A DNA stretch of 64,000 bases. Source: Caulobacter vibrioides. Its GTDB lineage: Bacteria; Pseudomonadota; Alphaproteobacteria; Caulobacterales; Caulobacteraceae. Shown piece by piece: positions 9,701 through 18,363 of the stretch (positions are counted from its first letter, which is position 1; the number at the start of each line of letters is the position of its first letter). Under the pieces are notes generated by a model. It searched no databases, was not told where the DNA came from, and was given only the letters and a program-made list of their open reading frames with translations. Both the position numbers and the translations under genes were made by a program. The DNA lies in the NCBI RefSeq assembly GCF_002858865.1, contig NZ_PJRR01000017.1, positions 1 to 64,000 on the forward strand, given 5' to 3'.

Positions 9701-12700
9701 TCGCCAGGGCCGAGATGTTGGTCGCCGACAGGTTCTTGAGCTGGTCGGCCGTCAGGGCCTGGATCTGGGTCGTCGAGAATTCACCGATGTCGGTGGTCGT
9801 CAGACCCTTCAACTGATCGGCGCTCAGCCCCTTGATCTGGGTCGCGCTCAACGCCGCCGTCTGCGTCGCGTCCAGCGCCGAGAGTCCGGTCGCGGTCAGA
9901 GCGCCGATCTGGGTCGCCGCCAGGGCGGCCACCTGGGTGTCGGCCAACTGGCTGATATCGGTGGTGGTCAGCCCCTTCAGTTGGGTGGCGGTGAGCCCCT
10001 TGATCTGAGTGCTCGACAGCGCGGCAACCTGGGTGGCGTCCAGCGCCGAGAAGCCCGTGGGCGACAGCGCGCCCAGCTGGGTCGCGGTCAAGGCGGCCAC
10101 CTGGGTGTCCGCCAGTTCGCCGATGTCGGTCGTCGTCAGGCTCGTCAGCTGGCTGGTGGTCAGACCCTTCAGCTGGGTCGCGTTCAGGGCGGCAACCTGG
10201 GTGGCGTTCCAGGCCGAGAACTTGGTCGGCCCGATGGCCCCGATGACCGTGGAGCTCAGACCCGAGATCTGAGTGGTCGTCAGGTCCTGGACATTCAGCG
10301 CGGTGATCTGCGCCGACGACAGCGCTGCGATCTGCGTATCGGCCAGGTCGCTGATGTCGGTGGTGCTCAGCCCGGCCAACTGGGTGTTCGTCAGGCCCTT
10401 GAGCTGGGTGACGGTCAGGGCGGCGGTCTGGGTGGCGTCCAGAGCCGACAGGTTGGTGGGCGAAAGGTTCTTGATCTGATCGGCCGTCAGCGCGCCGATC
10501 TGGGTGTTGGCCAGCTCGGAGACGTCGGTGGTCGACAGACCCTTCAGCTGGTCAGCCGTAAGGCCCTTGACCTGGGTGGTCGTGAGCGCCGCGACCTGAG
10601 TTCCGTTCAGCGACGATACGTTCGTCGCCGAGAGGGCGCCGATCTGCACCGCCGAAAGCGCGGCGACCTGGGTCGTCGACAGTTCGGCGACGTCCGTGGT
10701 CGTCAGGCCCTTCAGCTGCGTGGCCGTCACGCCCTTGATCTGTGTCTCGGTGAGCGCGCCGACCTGGGTGGCGTTCAGGGTCGAGAAGTTGGTCGCGTTC
10801 AGAGCGCCCAGTTGGCTCGCCGAAAGCGCAGCGACCTGGGTGTCTGCAAGGTTACCAACGTTGGTCGTCGTCAGCGCAGCCAGCTGGCCGTTCGTGACGC
10901 CCTTGAGCTGCGTCGAGGTCAGCGCCCCGAACTGCGTGGCGTCCATCAGGCTGAAGTTCGTCGGCGTGAGAGCGCCGATCTGGGTCGAGGAGAGACCACC
11001 GATCTGGGTGGTGGACAGCTCCTGCACCTGGGTCGAGGCCAGGGCCGTGATCTGGGCCGCCGACAGCGCGCCCACCTGGGTGGACGACAACTCGTCGATG
11101 TCGGTCGTCGTCAGGCCCTTCAGCTGCGTCGTCGACAGCGCCTGGACCTGGGTGTTGCTCAGCGCGGCGATCTGGGTCTGGCTCAGCGCCGAAACATTGG
11201 TCGCCGACAGGTTCTTGATCTGGTCGGCGGACAGAGCCGCGACCTGGGTGTCAGCCAACTCGCCGATGTCGGTGGTCGTCAGCCCCTTCACCTGATCCGC
11301 AGTAAGGCCCTTGACCTGGGTCGTGGTCAGCGCCGCGACCTGGGTTCCGTTCAAGGCCGAGAAACCGGTCGCCGTCAGCGCGCCGAGCTGGGTGGCGCTC
11401 AGGGCGCCCACCTGGGTGTCGCCGAGCTCGCCGATGTCGGTGGTCGACAGCCCCTTCAGCTGGGTCGCGGTCAGGCCCTTGATCTGGTTCGTCGTCAGGG
11501 CGGCGGTCTGGGTGGCGTCCAGCGCCGAGAAGGCGGTGGGCGTCAGCGCGCCGATCTGGGTCGAAGCCAGCGCCGCCAATTGGGTGGTCGCCAGTTCGCC
11601 GATGTCCGTCGTCGTCAACCCGCCGAGCTGAGCCGTGGTCAGGCCCTTGATCTGGGTTTCATTGAGCGCCCCGACCTGGGTCGCGTCGAACGCCGAGAAG
11701 TTCGTCGCCGACAGGGCTCCCACTTGAGACGCGCTCAGAGCGCCGACCTGCGTGGTCGACAGGCTCTTCACATTGGTCAGGCTCAGCGCGGTGATCTGCG
11801 ACGTGGCCAGAGCGGCGATCTGGGTGTCGGCCAGTTCGCTAACGTCGGTGGTCGTCAGGCCTTGCAGCTGGGTCGCCGTCAGACCCTTGATCTGGGTGGC
11901 GTTCAGCGCCGCGACCTGGGTCTGGCTCAGAGCTGAGACATTGGTGGCCGAGAGATTCTTGATCTGGTCAGCGGTCAGGGCGGCGATCTGAGTGTCCGCC
12001 AGTTCACCGATGTCCGTGGTCGACAGGCCCTTGAGCTGGTCCGCCGTCAGGCCCTTGACCTGCGTGGTGGTCAGCGCGGCCGTCTGGGTCGCGTTCAGCG
12101 CCGACACGTTGGTGGCCGTCAGCGCGCCCAGTTGCGCCGTCGACAGCGCCGCCAGTTGGGTGGTCGCCAGTTCACCGATATCGGTGGTGGTCAACCCCTT
12201 CAGCTGGGTTGCGGTCAGACCCTTCACCTGGGTTTCCGACAAGGCGGCGACCTGGGTGCCGTTGAGGGTCGAGAAGCCCGTCGCGGTCAGGGCGCCCAGC
12301 TGGGTGGACGACAGGGCGCCGACCTGGGTGTCCGCCAGATTGCTGACATTGGTCGTCGTCAGCCCGGCCATCTGGGCGTTGGTCAGCCCCTTCAGCTGAG
12401 TGGTCGTCAGGGCGCCCAACTGGGTGGCGTCGAGCAGGCTCAGATTCGTGGCGGTCAGCGCCCCGACCTGAGTCGAGGACAGCCCGCCGATCTGGGTGGT
12501 CGACAGCTCCTGCACCTGGGTCGAGGCCAGCGAGCCGATCTGGGCCGTCGTGAGGGCCCCAACCTGCGTGGCCGACAGTTCCTCGACATCCGTGACCGAC
12601 AACCCCTTGAGCTGGGTCGTGGTGAGACCGGCGACCTGCGTGTTGGTCAGGGCCGAAACCTGGGTCTGGCTCAGCGCCGAGACATTGGTCGCCGAAAGAT

Positions 12701-14123
12701 TCTTGATCTGATCGGCGGACAGCGCCGCCACCTGGGTGTCGGCCAGCTCGCCGATGTCGGTGGTCGAAAGCCCCTTGAGCTGGTCAGCCGTCAGGCCCTT
12801 GACCTGCGTGACCGACAGCGCCGCAGCTTGAGTCGCGCTAAGCGCCGAGACGTTGGTCGCCGTCACCCCGGCCAGCTGGCTGGTCGCCAGCGCGCCGATC
12901 TGGGTGTCGGCCAGCTCGCCGATATCGGTCGTCGACAGCCCCTTGAGCTGGGTCGTCGTCAGCCCCTTGACCTGCGTCGTCGACAGCGCCGCCACTTGGG
13001 TTGCGTTCAGCGCCGAGATCGCCGTGGCCGTGATCGAGCCGATCTGGGTCGCCGACAGCGCCGCGATCTGGGTGTCCGCGAGCTCACCGATGTCGGTGGT
13101 GGTCAGCGCGGCCAGTTGAGACGTCGTCAGACCCTTGAGCTGCGTCTCGCTCAAGGATCCCACCTGCGTGGCGTTCAGCGCCGAGAAATTGGTAGCGCCC
13201 AACGCGGCGACTTGGGTCGAGGCCAGTACCGCCAGTTGGGTGGTCGACAGCTGCTGGGCCTGGGTGGTCACCAGCGCGCCGATCTGCGACGTGTTCAGAG
13301 CCCCGACCTGCGTGTCAGCCAGCTCGCCGATGTCGGTGGTCGTCAGCGCCTTGATCTGGTCGACCGTGACACCCCTGACCTGGGTCACGGACAGCGCGCC
13401 CACCTGGGTGGCGCTGAGGGCGGAGAAGTTGGTGGCCGTCAGGGCCCCGACCTGGGCGGCGGAGAGGGCCGCGACCTGGGTCGTCGCCAACTCGCCGATA
13501 TCGGTGGTGCTGAGCCCCTTCAGTTGGGTCGTCGACAGCGCCGCCACCTGGGTGGTGCTGAGCGCTCCCACCTGCGTCGCGTCCAGCGCCGACAGGTTGG
13601 TGACGCTGAGGGCGGCGACGCGATCAGCGGCAAGCGCGGCGACTTGCGTACCGGCCAGTTCGCCGATGTCGGTGGTGGTCAGCCCCCTGATCTGGCTGGC
13701 CGTCAGCCCCTTGACCTGGGTCTCGTTCAGTTGGCCGACCTGGGTGGTGTCGAAACCCGAGAAATTGGTCGCCGAAAGCGCGCCAAGCTGCGTCGCGCTG
13801 AGGACGGCGATGTGGGAGGTGTCGAGCGCCGCCAGCTGGGTGGAGGTCAGCGCCGAAACCTGCTGGGTGGAAAGCTGCGTCAGCTGGGTGACGTCGAAGA
13901 CCACCGAAGTCGCGAACTTCGGGATCTGGGTGGCGGTGAGCGCCTTGACCTGGGTGGTGGAAAGCGCGGCGACCTGGGTGGTGGCGAGCGCGCCGATGCC
14001 CGTCGCGCTGATGGCGGCGATCTGGGTTCCGTTCAGCGCCTGAATGTCGGTCGTCGTCAGACCTTGGATCGCGGTGACCGAAAGGGTCGAGATCTGCGCG
14101 GCGGAAAGATTGGAGATCGCCAT
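6714..14123 (-). CDS. Giant Ser/Thr-rich octapeptide-repeat protein (2469 aa)
   Basis: Start ATG 14123 is preferred because AAGGA lies 7 nt upstream; a start at 14153 adds ten unrelated residues. Apart from the extreme ends and a degenerate stretch near residue 70, the protein is a run of about 308 octapeptides of form [Q/D/N]-[V/I/L]-x-[A/G/E]-L-[S/T]-x-T. Octads group into blocks of seven (56 aa, for example QVKGLTAD, QLKGLSTT, DIGELADT in order) interspersed with blocks of ten. Aromatic, Cys, His and Arg residues are almost absent. No signal peptide or membrane segment is visible. The C-terminus ends in a short hydrophobic SSYLTVT, which could be a type I secretion tail, but that is a guess. 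The regular Leu and Val/Ile pattern suggests a solenoid. The Ser/Thr density and the downstream GT41 gene suggest it is O-glycosylated. I do not recognise a named family. Confidence 0.92.
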   Translation of the reverse strand: MAISNLSAAQISTLSVTAIQGLTTTDIQALNGTQIAAISATGIGALATTQVAALSTTQVKALTATQIPKFATSVVFDVTQLTQLSTQQVSALTSTQLAALDTSHIAVLSATQLGALSATNFSGFDTTQVGQLNETQVKGLTASQIRGLTTTDIGELAGTQVAALAADRVAALSVTNLSALDATQVGALSTTQVAALSTTQLKGLSTTDIGELATTQVAALSAAQVGALTATNFSALSATQVGALSVTQVRGVTVDQIKALTTTDIGELADTQVGALNTSQIGALVTTQAQQLSTTQLAVLASTQVAALGATNFSALNATQVGSLSETQLKGLTTSQLAALTTTDIGELADTQIAALSATQIGSITATAISALNATQVAALSTTQVKGLTTTQLKGLSTTDIGELADTQIGALATSQLAGVTATNVSALSATQAAALSVTQVKGLTADQLKGLSTTDIGELADTQVAALSADQIKNLSATNVSALSQTQVSALTNTQVAGLTTTQLKGLSVTDVEELSATQVGALTTAQIGSLASTQVQELSTTQIGGLSSTQVGALTATNLSLLDATQLGALTTTQLKGLTNAQMAGLTTTNVSNLADTQVGALSSTQLGALTATGFSTLNGTQVAALSETQVKGLTATQLKGLTTTDIGELATTQLAALSTAQLGALTATNVSALNATQTAALTTTQVKGLTADQLKGLSTTDIGELADTQIAALTADQIKNLSATNVSALSQTQVAALNATQIKGLTATQLQGLTTTDVSELADTQIAALATSQITALSLTNVKSLSTTQVGALSASQVGALSATNFSAFDATQVGALNETQIKGLTTAQLGGLTTTDIGELATTQLAALASTQIGALTPTAFSALDATQTAALTTNQIKGLTATQLKGLSTTDIGELGDTQVGALSATQLGALTATGFSALNGTQVAALTTTQVKGLTADQVKGLTTTDIGELADTQVAALSADQIKNLSATNVSALSQTQIAALSNTQVQALSTTQLKGLTTTDIDELSSTQVGALSAAQITALASTQVQELSTTQIGGLSSTQIGALTPTNFSLMDATQFGALTSTQLKGVTNGQLAALTTTNVGNLADTQVAALSASQLGALNATNFSTLNATQVGALTETQIKGVTATQLKGLTTTDVAELSTTQVAALSAVQIGALSATNVSSLNGTQVAALTTTQVKGLTADQLKGLSTTDVSELANTQIGALTADQIKNLSPTNLSALDATQTAALTVTQLKGLTNTQLAGLSTTDISDLADTQIAALSSAQITALNVQDLTTTQISGLSSTVIGAIGPTKFSAWNATQVAALNATQLKGLTTSQLTSLTTTDIGELADTQVAALTATQLGALSPTGFSALDATQVAALSSTQIKGLTATQLKGLTTTDISQLADTQVAALAATQIGALTATGLSALDATQTAALSATQIKGLSADQLKGLTTTDIGEFSTTQIQALTADQLKNLSATNISALANTQIAVLSNTQIQALSTTQLKGLSVTDIDELSATQIGALSAAQIGALATTQVQELSTTQIGGLAATQVAAISTTNLTQLNATQIGALSTTQVKGLTADQLKNLTTTNIGDLADTQVGALSATQLGALTATGFSTLNATQVGALSETQVKGLTATQLKGLTTTDIGELATTQVGALTAVQIGALTTTGFSALNATQVGALTTTQVKGLTADQLKNLTTTDIGELADTQVAALTADQIKNLSTTNISALSATQSAALTSTQIRGLTNTQIQGLSTTDVGDLADTQIAALQTSQLAALATTQAQTLSTTQLGALNATQVGALTTQAFSALDATQVGALTTTQVKGLTNSQLSALTTTDVGQLADTQVGALSATQLGALTATAFSALDATQTAALTTTQVKGLTATQLKGLTTTDIGDLADTQVGALSATQLGALTATGFSSLNATQVAVLSATQIKGLTADQLKGLSTTDIGELSTTQITALTADQLKNLSATNISAMADTQVAALSNTQIQALSTTQLKGLSVTDIDELSATQVGALSAAQVAALASTQIQELSTTQIGGLSATQIGAVSATNVSLLNATQVGALTTTQVKGLTVAQLAGLSTTNIGDLADTQVGALSSTQLGALTATGFSTLNGTQVAALNSTQLKGLTTTQLKGLTTTDISELADTQVAALTAAQIAALSATNVSALNATQVTALTTTQVKGLTVDQLKGLTTTDIGELANTQIGALATSQLVALSTTNLSALNATQMAALTVTQVKGLSVDQVKGLSTTDIGELADTQVGALTNSQIGALATTQAQQLTTTQLSALTGAQLGALTVTAFSTLDATQVGALTSTQVKGLGTTQLAALSTTDIGQFADTQIAALTTQQLGALSATNLSALDATQTAALSTTQLRGLSTTQLKGLSSTDVSDLSATQIGALASTQLGALTTTVINSLTTTQIGQLQTTQISGLTTTQLDFLSTTNIEAMTSTQANALTATQVQSLSDAQVSSYLTVT
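6714..14123 (-). repeat. Nested tandem repeat array, 24/168/744/1488 bp periods
   Basis: The basic unit is 24 bp (8 codons). The D-I-x-E-L octad recurs at 7386, 7554, 8130, 8298, 8466, 8634, 8874, 9042, 9210, 9378, 9618, 9786, 9954 and 10122, so steps are mostly 168 bp with 240-bp steps in between. The run from 8130 to 9618 reads 168,168,168,240 twice, giving 744 and 1488 bp. The distinctive TCCTG[GC] octad recurs at 8053, 9541, 11020 and 12508 (1488, 1479, 1488). The 1479 step is explained by a 9-bp deletion near 10280-10300 (block of 231 bp). All changes keep frame. Confidence 0.95.
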
Positions 14124-14500
14124 TCGTCCATCCTTGCTGGTGGACGCCCCCACGTGCGCCCGAGCAATTTAAAGACGCCCAATACGCAAGCGCCCCAAGC
14201 TAGCCACACTAAGGCTAATTCTCGGTAACCATATTTCCTTTCCAACACCTTTCAACGAGACACACGGCCGCAGATCGATATTGGTCGCACGCGCAACCTG
14301 AGGAACGCATCCGGACGCGCTCCGAAGTTGAAAAAACCCTTTCAAATCAAGGCCTCAGGCCATCCAACCATTGAGCTGCGCCAATCCTTGCAGCCGCTCC
14401 ATTTCTTGCCGCTGAGCCCGCTTTCACGACGAGAACAAGGTCTTCGAAGGTCGGTTGGAGCCCGTTTGGACGCGGTTTCGCCAAGACCCTGATTCGGGGA
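14124..14500. other. Intergenic region upstream of the giant repeat gene
   Basis: About 377 bp between two minus-strand genes, with no credible coding frame. It is more AT-rich than its flanks (for example the run of A and T near 14330-14345) and must contain the promoter of the giant gene and any terminator of upstream transcription. I saw no convincing sigma-54 (-24/-12), CtrA or intrinsic-terminator motif in it. A 63-codon frame over 14057-14248 overlaps the giant gene start and has no support. Confidence 0.6.
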
Positions 14501-16804
14501 TCAGCCCCGATCGAAGGGCAGCAGCTCGAAACTACCCATCAGCCCGTCGACGCAGGAGTTGGCGACCCAGACGTCAAAAGCGCCTGGCTCGACGGTCCAA
14601 TAGTCGTTGTCGCCGACGAACATCAGGTTCTCGCGCCTGAGCTCGAAATGGACCTCGCGCTCGGCGCCGGGCGCCAGGCTGACACGCTGGAAGCCCTTCA
14701 GTTCTCGGACCGGACGAGTCCGGCTGGCGACCCGGTCGCGGATGTACAGTTGCGCCACATGATCACCGTGAACCGGACCGGTGTTCCGGACCTTGGCGGT
14801 GACGTGCAGCGTATCGTCCCACGCCAGGCGAGCCGTGCTCAGCTTGAGGTCAGAGAGGCTAAAACTCGTGTAGCCGAGCCCGAAACCGAACGGATAGAGC
14901 GCGTCGTTGCGGATCGAACGCCAGCGGGCCTTGTACTCCTGGGCGTTGGGATCGGCGGGCGCGGGCCGCCCGGTCGTGCGGCTGTTGTAGAAGAACGGCT
15001 GCTGGCCGCTCTCGATCGGGAAACTGACCGGCAGCCGGCCGGAAGGGTTCACCGTCCCGAACAGCACGTCGGCCACGGCGTGGCCCATCTCGCTGCCCAG
15101 GAACCAGGTCGCCAGAATGGCGGGAGCGTCCTTGACCACGCCTTCCAGCGCCATGGCCCGGCCATGGCGGAGCAGCACCACCACCGGCTTGCCGGTGGCC
15201 GCGATCGCCTCGGCCAGGCGCTGCTGGACGGGAGGGATGCGGATGTCGGTGCGCGACTTGGCCTCGCCGGTCATGTCCTCGCTTTCGCCGACCGCCAGCA
15301 GGACGATGTCGGCCGCCTGCGCCGCCGCGACGGCGCGCTCGAAGCCGCCAGCGATCGTTGTCTCGACCTCGCAGCCACGCTCCACGATGAGGTTGGCGGG
15401 ATCGGCCATCTGGGCCCGCAAGCCGGTGGCCAGGTCGACGTTCAGCCTGCGGTCCGCAAAGAAACCGCCCCACGCGCCCAGCACATTGTCGCGGTCGTCG
15501 GCGAAGGGACCGATCAACGCCAGCCGCTTGCCGGCCTTCGGCAGCGGCAGCAGACCCTGGTCGTTCTTCAGCAGCACGATGGACCGCGCGCCGGACTCGC
15601 GGCTCAGCGCCCGCATCGCCAGCGTAGCGGTATGCTTGCGCTCGACCTCAGGGTCGAGGGACCGATACGGATTGTCGAAGAGACCAATCGCCTCCTTCAG
15701 CGCCAGCACGCGCCGCACCGCCTGGTCCACCGCCTCGACGGGCACCGCGCCCGAGGTGACCAGTTCGGGCAGGTAGCGGTTGTAAAGGCCGCTCTGCATG
15801 CTGATGTCGATGCCGGCCAGAATGGCCAGGCGGGCGGCGTCCCGATCATCGGCCGCATAGCCGTGCGCCACCAGCTCCTGGTCGGCGGTGTAGTCCGAGA
15901 TCACGACCCCCTTGAAGCCCCACTCCCCGCGCAGGATGTCGGTCAGCAGGCGTCGATTGGCGGTGGCGGGAATGCCGTTGATGTCGTTGAAGGCCGACAT
16001 CGTGGTCATCGCCCCGGCGGCGAACGACGCCTGGAACGGCGGCAAGTGCGTCTCGCGCAGCGTCGCCTCGGACATCTCGACCGAGTTGTACTCCATGCCC
16101 GCCATCACCGCGCCATAGCCGGCGAAGTGCTTGGGCGTCGCCAGCATGCTGTCCTCGGCCCTCAGGTCGCGCCCCTGGAAGCCGCGCACGCGGGCGGCGG
16201 CCATGACCTCGCCCAGATAGACGTCCTCGCCCGAGCCTTCGGCCACGCGCCCCCAGCGCTGGTCGCGCGCCACGTCGACCATCGGCGCGAACGTCCAGTG
16301 AAGGCCCGACGCCGAGGCTTCAACCGCCGCCGCCCGCGCCGTCCGCTCGGCCAGATGCGGATCGAAACTGGCCGCCTCGGCCAGCGAGATGGGGTAGACG
16401 GTCCGGAAGCCGTGGATGACGTCGGCCGCGAACAGCAGCGGGATCTTCAGCCGCGAACCCTCGACCGCCGCCTTCTGGGTGTCGAGCGCGGCCTGGGCGC
16501 CGACCCCGTTGATCAGGGTTCCAATCCGCCCCGCCTTGATCTCGGCGATCAGGGTCTGGGCGTTGCGGATGTTGACCAGCGGATTGATGTCCCCGATCGG
16601 CGGGCGGATCATGTCGGCGAAGCACGACAGCTGACCGGCCTTCTCCTCGAGGCTCATCTGGGCCAGCAGGGCCTCGACGCGCCCTGAAGCCCGCGCGAAG
16701 GCCGAAGGCGCCGTAACGGCCAGCCCCGCCAGCGCGGCCGCGCCAGACAGGAATCCGCGTCGGCTCGACCCCACGGGGCCGCCGGTCTTCGTCTTCAAAA
16801 CCAT
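14501..16804 (-). CDS. Glycoside hydrolase family 3 beta-glucosidase, Tat-exported
   Basis: 767 aa, full length for three-domain GH3 enzymes (BglX type). The N-terminus has a twin-arginine signal (SSRRGFLSG at residues 13-21, then a hydrophobic stretch ending AFA), so a periplasmic location is expected. The GH3 N-domain carries KHFAGYG (225-231) and the nucleophile aspartate in VISDYT (Asp304). The C-domain and a fibronectin-III-like tail follow (VRNTGPVHGDHVAQLYIRD region). It hydrolyses terminal beta-linked glucose from oligosaccharides. It lies 71 bp downstream of a DAACS symporter on the same strand and near a sugar permease, which fits scavenging of plant-derived sugars. Exact linkage specificity is not visible. 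Confidence 0.93.
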   Translation of the reverse strand: MVLKTKTGGPVGSSRRGFLSGAAALAGLAVTAPSAFARASGRVEALLAQMSLEEKAGQLSCFADMIRPPIGDINPLVNIRNAQTLIAEIKAGRIGTLINGVGAQAALDTQKAAVEGSRLKIPLLFAADVIHGFRTVYPISLAEAASFDPHLAERTARAAAVEASASGLHWTFAPMVDVARDQRWGRVAEGSGEDVYLGEVMAAARVRGFQGRDLRAEDSMLATPKHFAGYGAVMAGMEYNSVEMSEATLRETHLPPFQASFAAGAMTTMSAFNDINGIPATANRRLLTDILRGEWGFKGVVISDYTADQELVAHGYAADDRDAARLAILAGIDISMQSGLYNRYLPELVTSGAVPVEAVDQAVRRVLALKEAIGLFDNPYRSLDPEVERKHTATLAMRALSRESGARSIVLLKNDQGLLPLPKAGKRLALIGPFADDRDNVLGAWGGFFADRRLNVDLATGLRAQMADPANLIVERGCEVETTIAGGFERAVAAAQAADIVLLAVGESEDMTGEAKSRTDIRIPPVQQRLAEAIAATGKPVVVLLRHGRAMALEGVVKDAPAILATWFLGSEMGHAVADVLFGTVNPSGRLPVSFPIESGQQPFFYNSRTTGRPAPADPNAQEYKARWRSIRNDALYPFGFGLGYTSFSLSDLKLSTARLAWDDTLHVTAKVRNTGPVHGDHVAQLYIRDRVASRTRPVRELKGFQRVSLAPGAEREVHFELRRENLMFVGDNDYWTVEPGAFDVWVANSCVDGLMGSFELLPFDRG

Positions 16805-16875
16805 GGAATCCCCCGGCGACGCTTCACGAGGCGGGCAAACTCGCCGCTAAAGCTCCACCGTGCAACCGCGCTCGC

Positions 16876-18222
16876 CTATTCGGCCGCGTGGAACGCCGCG
16901 TCGGCATGCGAACCCGGCTGGTTATAGGCCTCAAGGTCAAGAATGCCCTCGCGCTTGGCGACCAGGGTCGGGACCAGCGCTTGCCCCGCGACGTTCACCG
17001 CCGTGCGTCCCATGTCGAGAATCGGATCGATCGCCAGCAGGAGACCCGCGCCTTCCAGCGGCAGACCCAATGTCGACAGGGTCAAGGTCAGCATCACCGT
17101 CGCCCCGGTCAGGCCCGCCGTCGCCGCCGAGCCGATGACCGACACGAAGACGATCAGCAGATAGTCCGACCAGACAAGATGCACCCCGAAGAACTGGGCG
17201 ACGAAGATTGCGGCGATGGCCGGATAGATGGCCGCGCAGCCATCCATCTTGGTGGTCGCGCCCAGCGGTACGGCGAAGGCGGCGTAGGCCCGCGGCACGC
17301 CCAGACGCGTCTCGGTGACCGTCTCGGTCAACGGCAGCGTGCCGATGGACGAGCGCGACACAAAGCCCAGCTGGATAGCGGGCCAGGCCCCTTGGAAGAA
17401 GCGGATCGGGTTCAGGCCGTTCAGCGCCAGCAGGACCGGATAGACAAGCAGCAGAACCAGACCAAGGCCGGCATAGATCGCCACGGTGAACGCGCCCAGC
17501 TGGCCCAGGGTCGTCCAGCCGTATTGGGCGACGGCGTTGCCGAACAGGCCCACCGTGCCGATCGGCGTCAGGCGGATCACCCACCACAGCACCTTGCGGA
17601 CAATGGCCAGGGCCGAGGCGTTGAACTTCAGGAACGCTTCGCCCGCCTCGCCGACCTTGAGGGCCGCAACGCCGGTGACCAGCGAAATGACGACGATCTG
17701 CAGGACGTTGAACGACAGCGACGTGCTGGCCGCGCCGGCGTCCGAGATCTTGGTCGAGGCGGCCAGGCCCAGGATGTTCACCGGCACGAGGCCCGTCAGG
17801 AAATCGAGCCAGGATCCATGCGTCTTGGGCGCCTTGGCCGCGGCGGCGTCGAGGCTGGCGTGCAGGCCGGGCTGGAGGACGAGGCCCAGCGCGATGCCGA
17901 TGACGACCGAGATCAGGGCGGTGACCGCAAACCAGAACAGCGTCCGCCATACCAGGCGCGCGGCGTTCTGCATCTGGGCGATGTTGGCGATGCTGGCGAC
18001 GATCGCGGTGAACACCAGCGGCGGCACCAGCACGCGCAGCAACTGGACGAAGATCTGCCCCACCTGCCGCAGGGTTTCGGCCAGGACATAGCCGGCCTGC
18101 CCCTCGGCGGGACCTAGCTGACGCGCCAGCAATCCCAGCCCCAGGCCCGCGACCATGGCGATCAGGACCTGGGCCCCGAACCCGCTGATGAAGCGGCTGC
18201 TCTTGGTCTGCGTGGCGGCCAT
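16876..18222 (-). CDS. Dicarboxylate/amino acid:cation symporter (DAACS family)
   Basis: 448 aa from ATG 18222, which has GAGGA 5 nt upstream; an ATG five codons earlier is less likely. A polytopic inner-membrane protein with the GltP/DctA fold: serine-rich hairpin SRSSIGTLPLTET, the unwound TM7 segment as TKMDGCA where glutamate carriers have NMDGTA, and the TM8 segment DMGRTAVNVAGQ where they have RT..NV.GD. The changes in the two ligand-binding segments suggest a substrate other than classical glutamate or C4-dicarboxylate, perhaps a neutral amino acid or cystine. It precedes the GH3 gene by 71 bp and follows a strong terminator, so it likely has its own promoter in 18223-18363. Confidence 0.9.
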   Translation of the reverse strand: MAATQTKSSRFISGFGAQVLIAMVAGLGLGLLARQLGPAEGQAGYVLAETLRQVGQIFVQLLRVLVPPLVFTAIVASIANIAQMQNAARLVWRTLFWFAVTALISVVIGIALGLVLQPGLHASLDAAAAKAPKTHGSWLDFLTGLVPVNILGLAASTKISDAGAASTSLSFNVLQIVVISLVTGVAALKVGEAGEAFLKFNASALAIVRKVLWWVIRLTPIGTVGLFGNAVAQYGWTTLGQLGAFTVAIYAGLGLVLLLVYPVLLALNGLNPIRFFQGAWPAIQLGFVSRSSIGTLPLTETVTETRLGVPRAYAAFAVPLGATTKMDGCAAIYPAIAAIFVAQFFGVHLVWSDYLLIVFVSVIGSAATAGLTGATVMLTLTLSTLGLPLEGAGLLLAIDPILDMGRTAVNVAGQALVPTLVAKREGILDLEAYNQPGSHADAAFHAAE

Positions 18223-18363
18223 GACGTTCCTCGACAATCGTATCGCCGGGCAATGTCGTGTCGCGGAGTGGGATTTACGAGCGAGGTTTTTCCAGGGGCG
18301 ACCCCAGGAAATCTGAAGCGCTCAAAAACGAGGCGAGCCAGGCCCGCCTTCCCTGCCCTCGCC

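Noticed and set aside
6474..11936. Very long open frame (about 1820 codons) on the plus strand, antisense to the giant repeat gene, and another at 12132-14228.
   Set aside because: The repeat unit has a length that is a multiple of three and few stop-prone codons in this frame, so openness is inherited from the array. Its product is Arg/Gly/Gln-rich without ribosome site or domain, and the opposite strand has the well-formed start and octad protein.
14057..14248. 63-codon minus-strand frame overlapping the giant gene start.
   Set aside because: Out of frame with the octad protein, no ribosome site, and the AAGGA serves the ATG at 14123.
14150..14260. Possible sigma-54 promoter upstream of the giant gene.
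   Set aside because: GG and GC elements occur but with the wrong spacing for -24/-12, and no enhancer-type site was seen.
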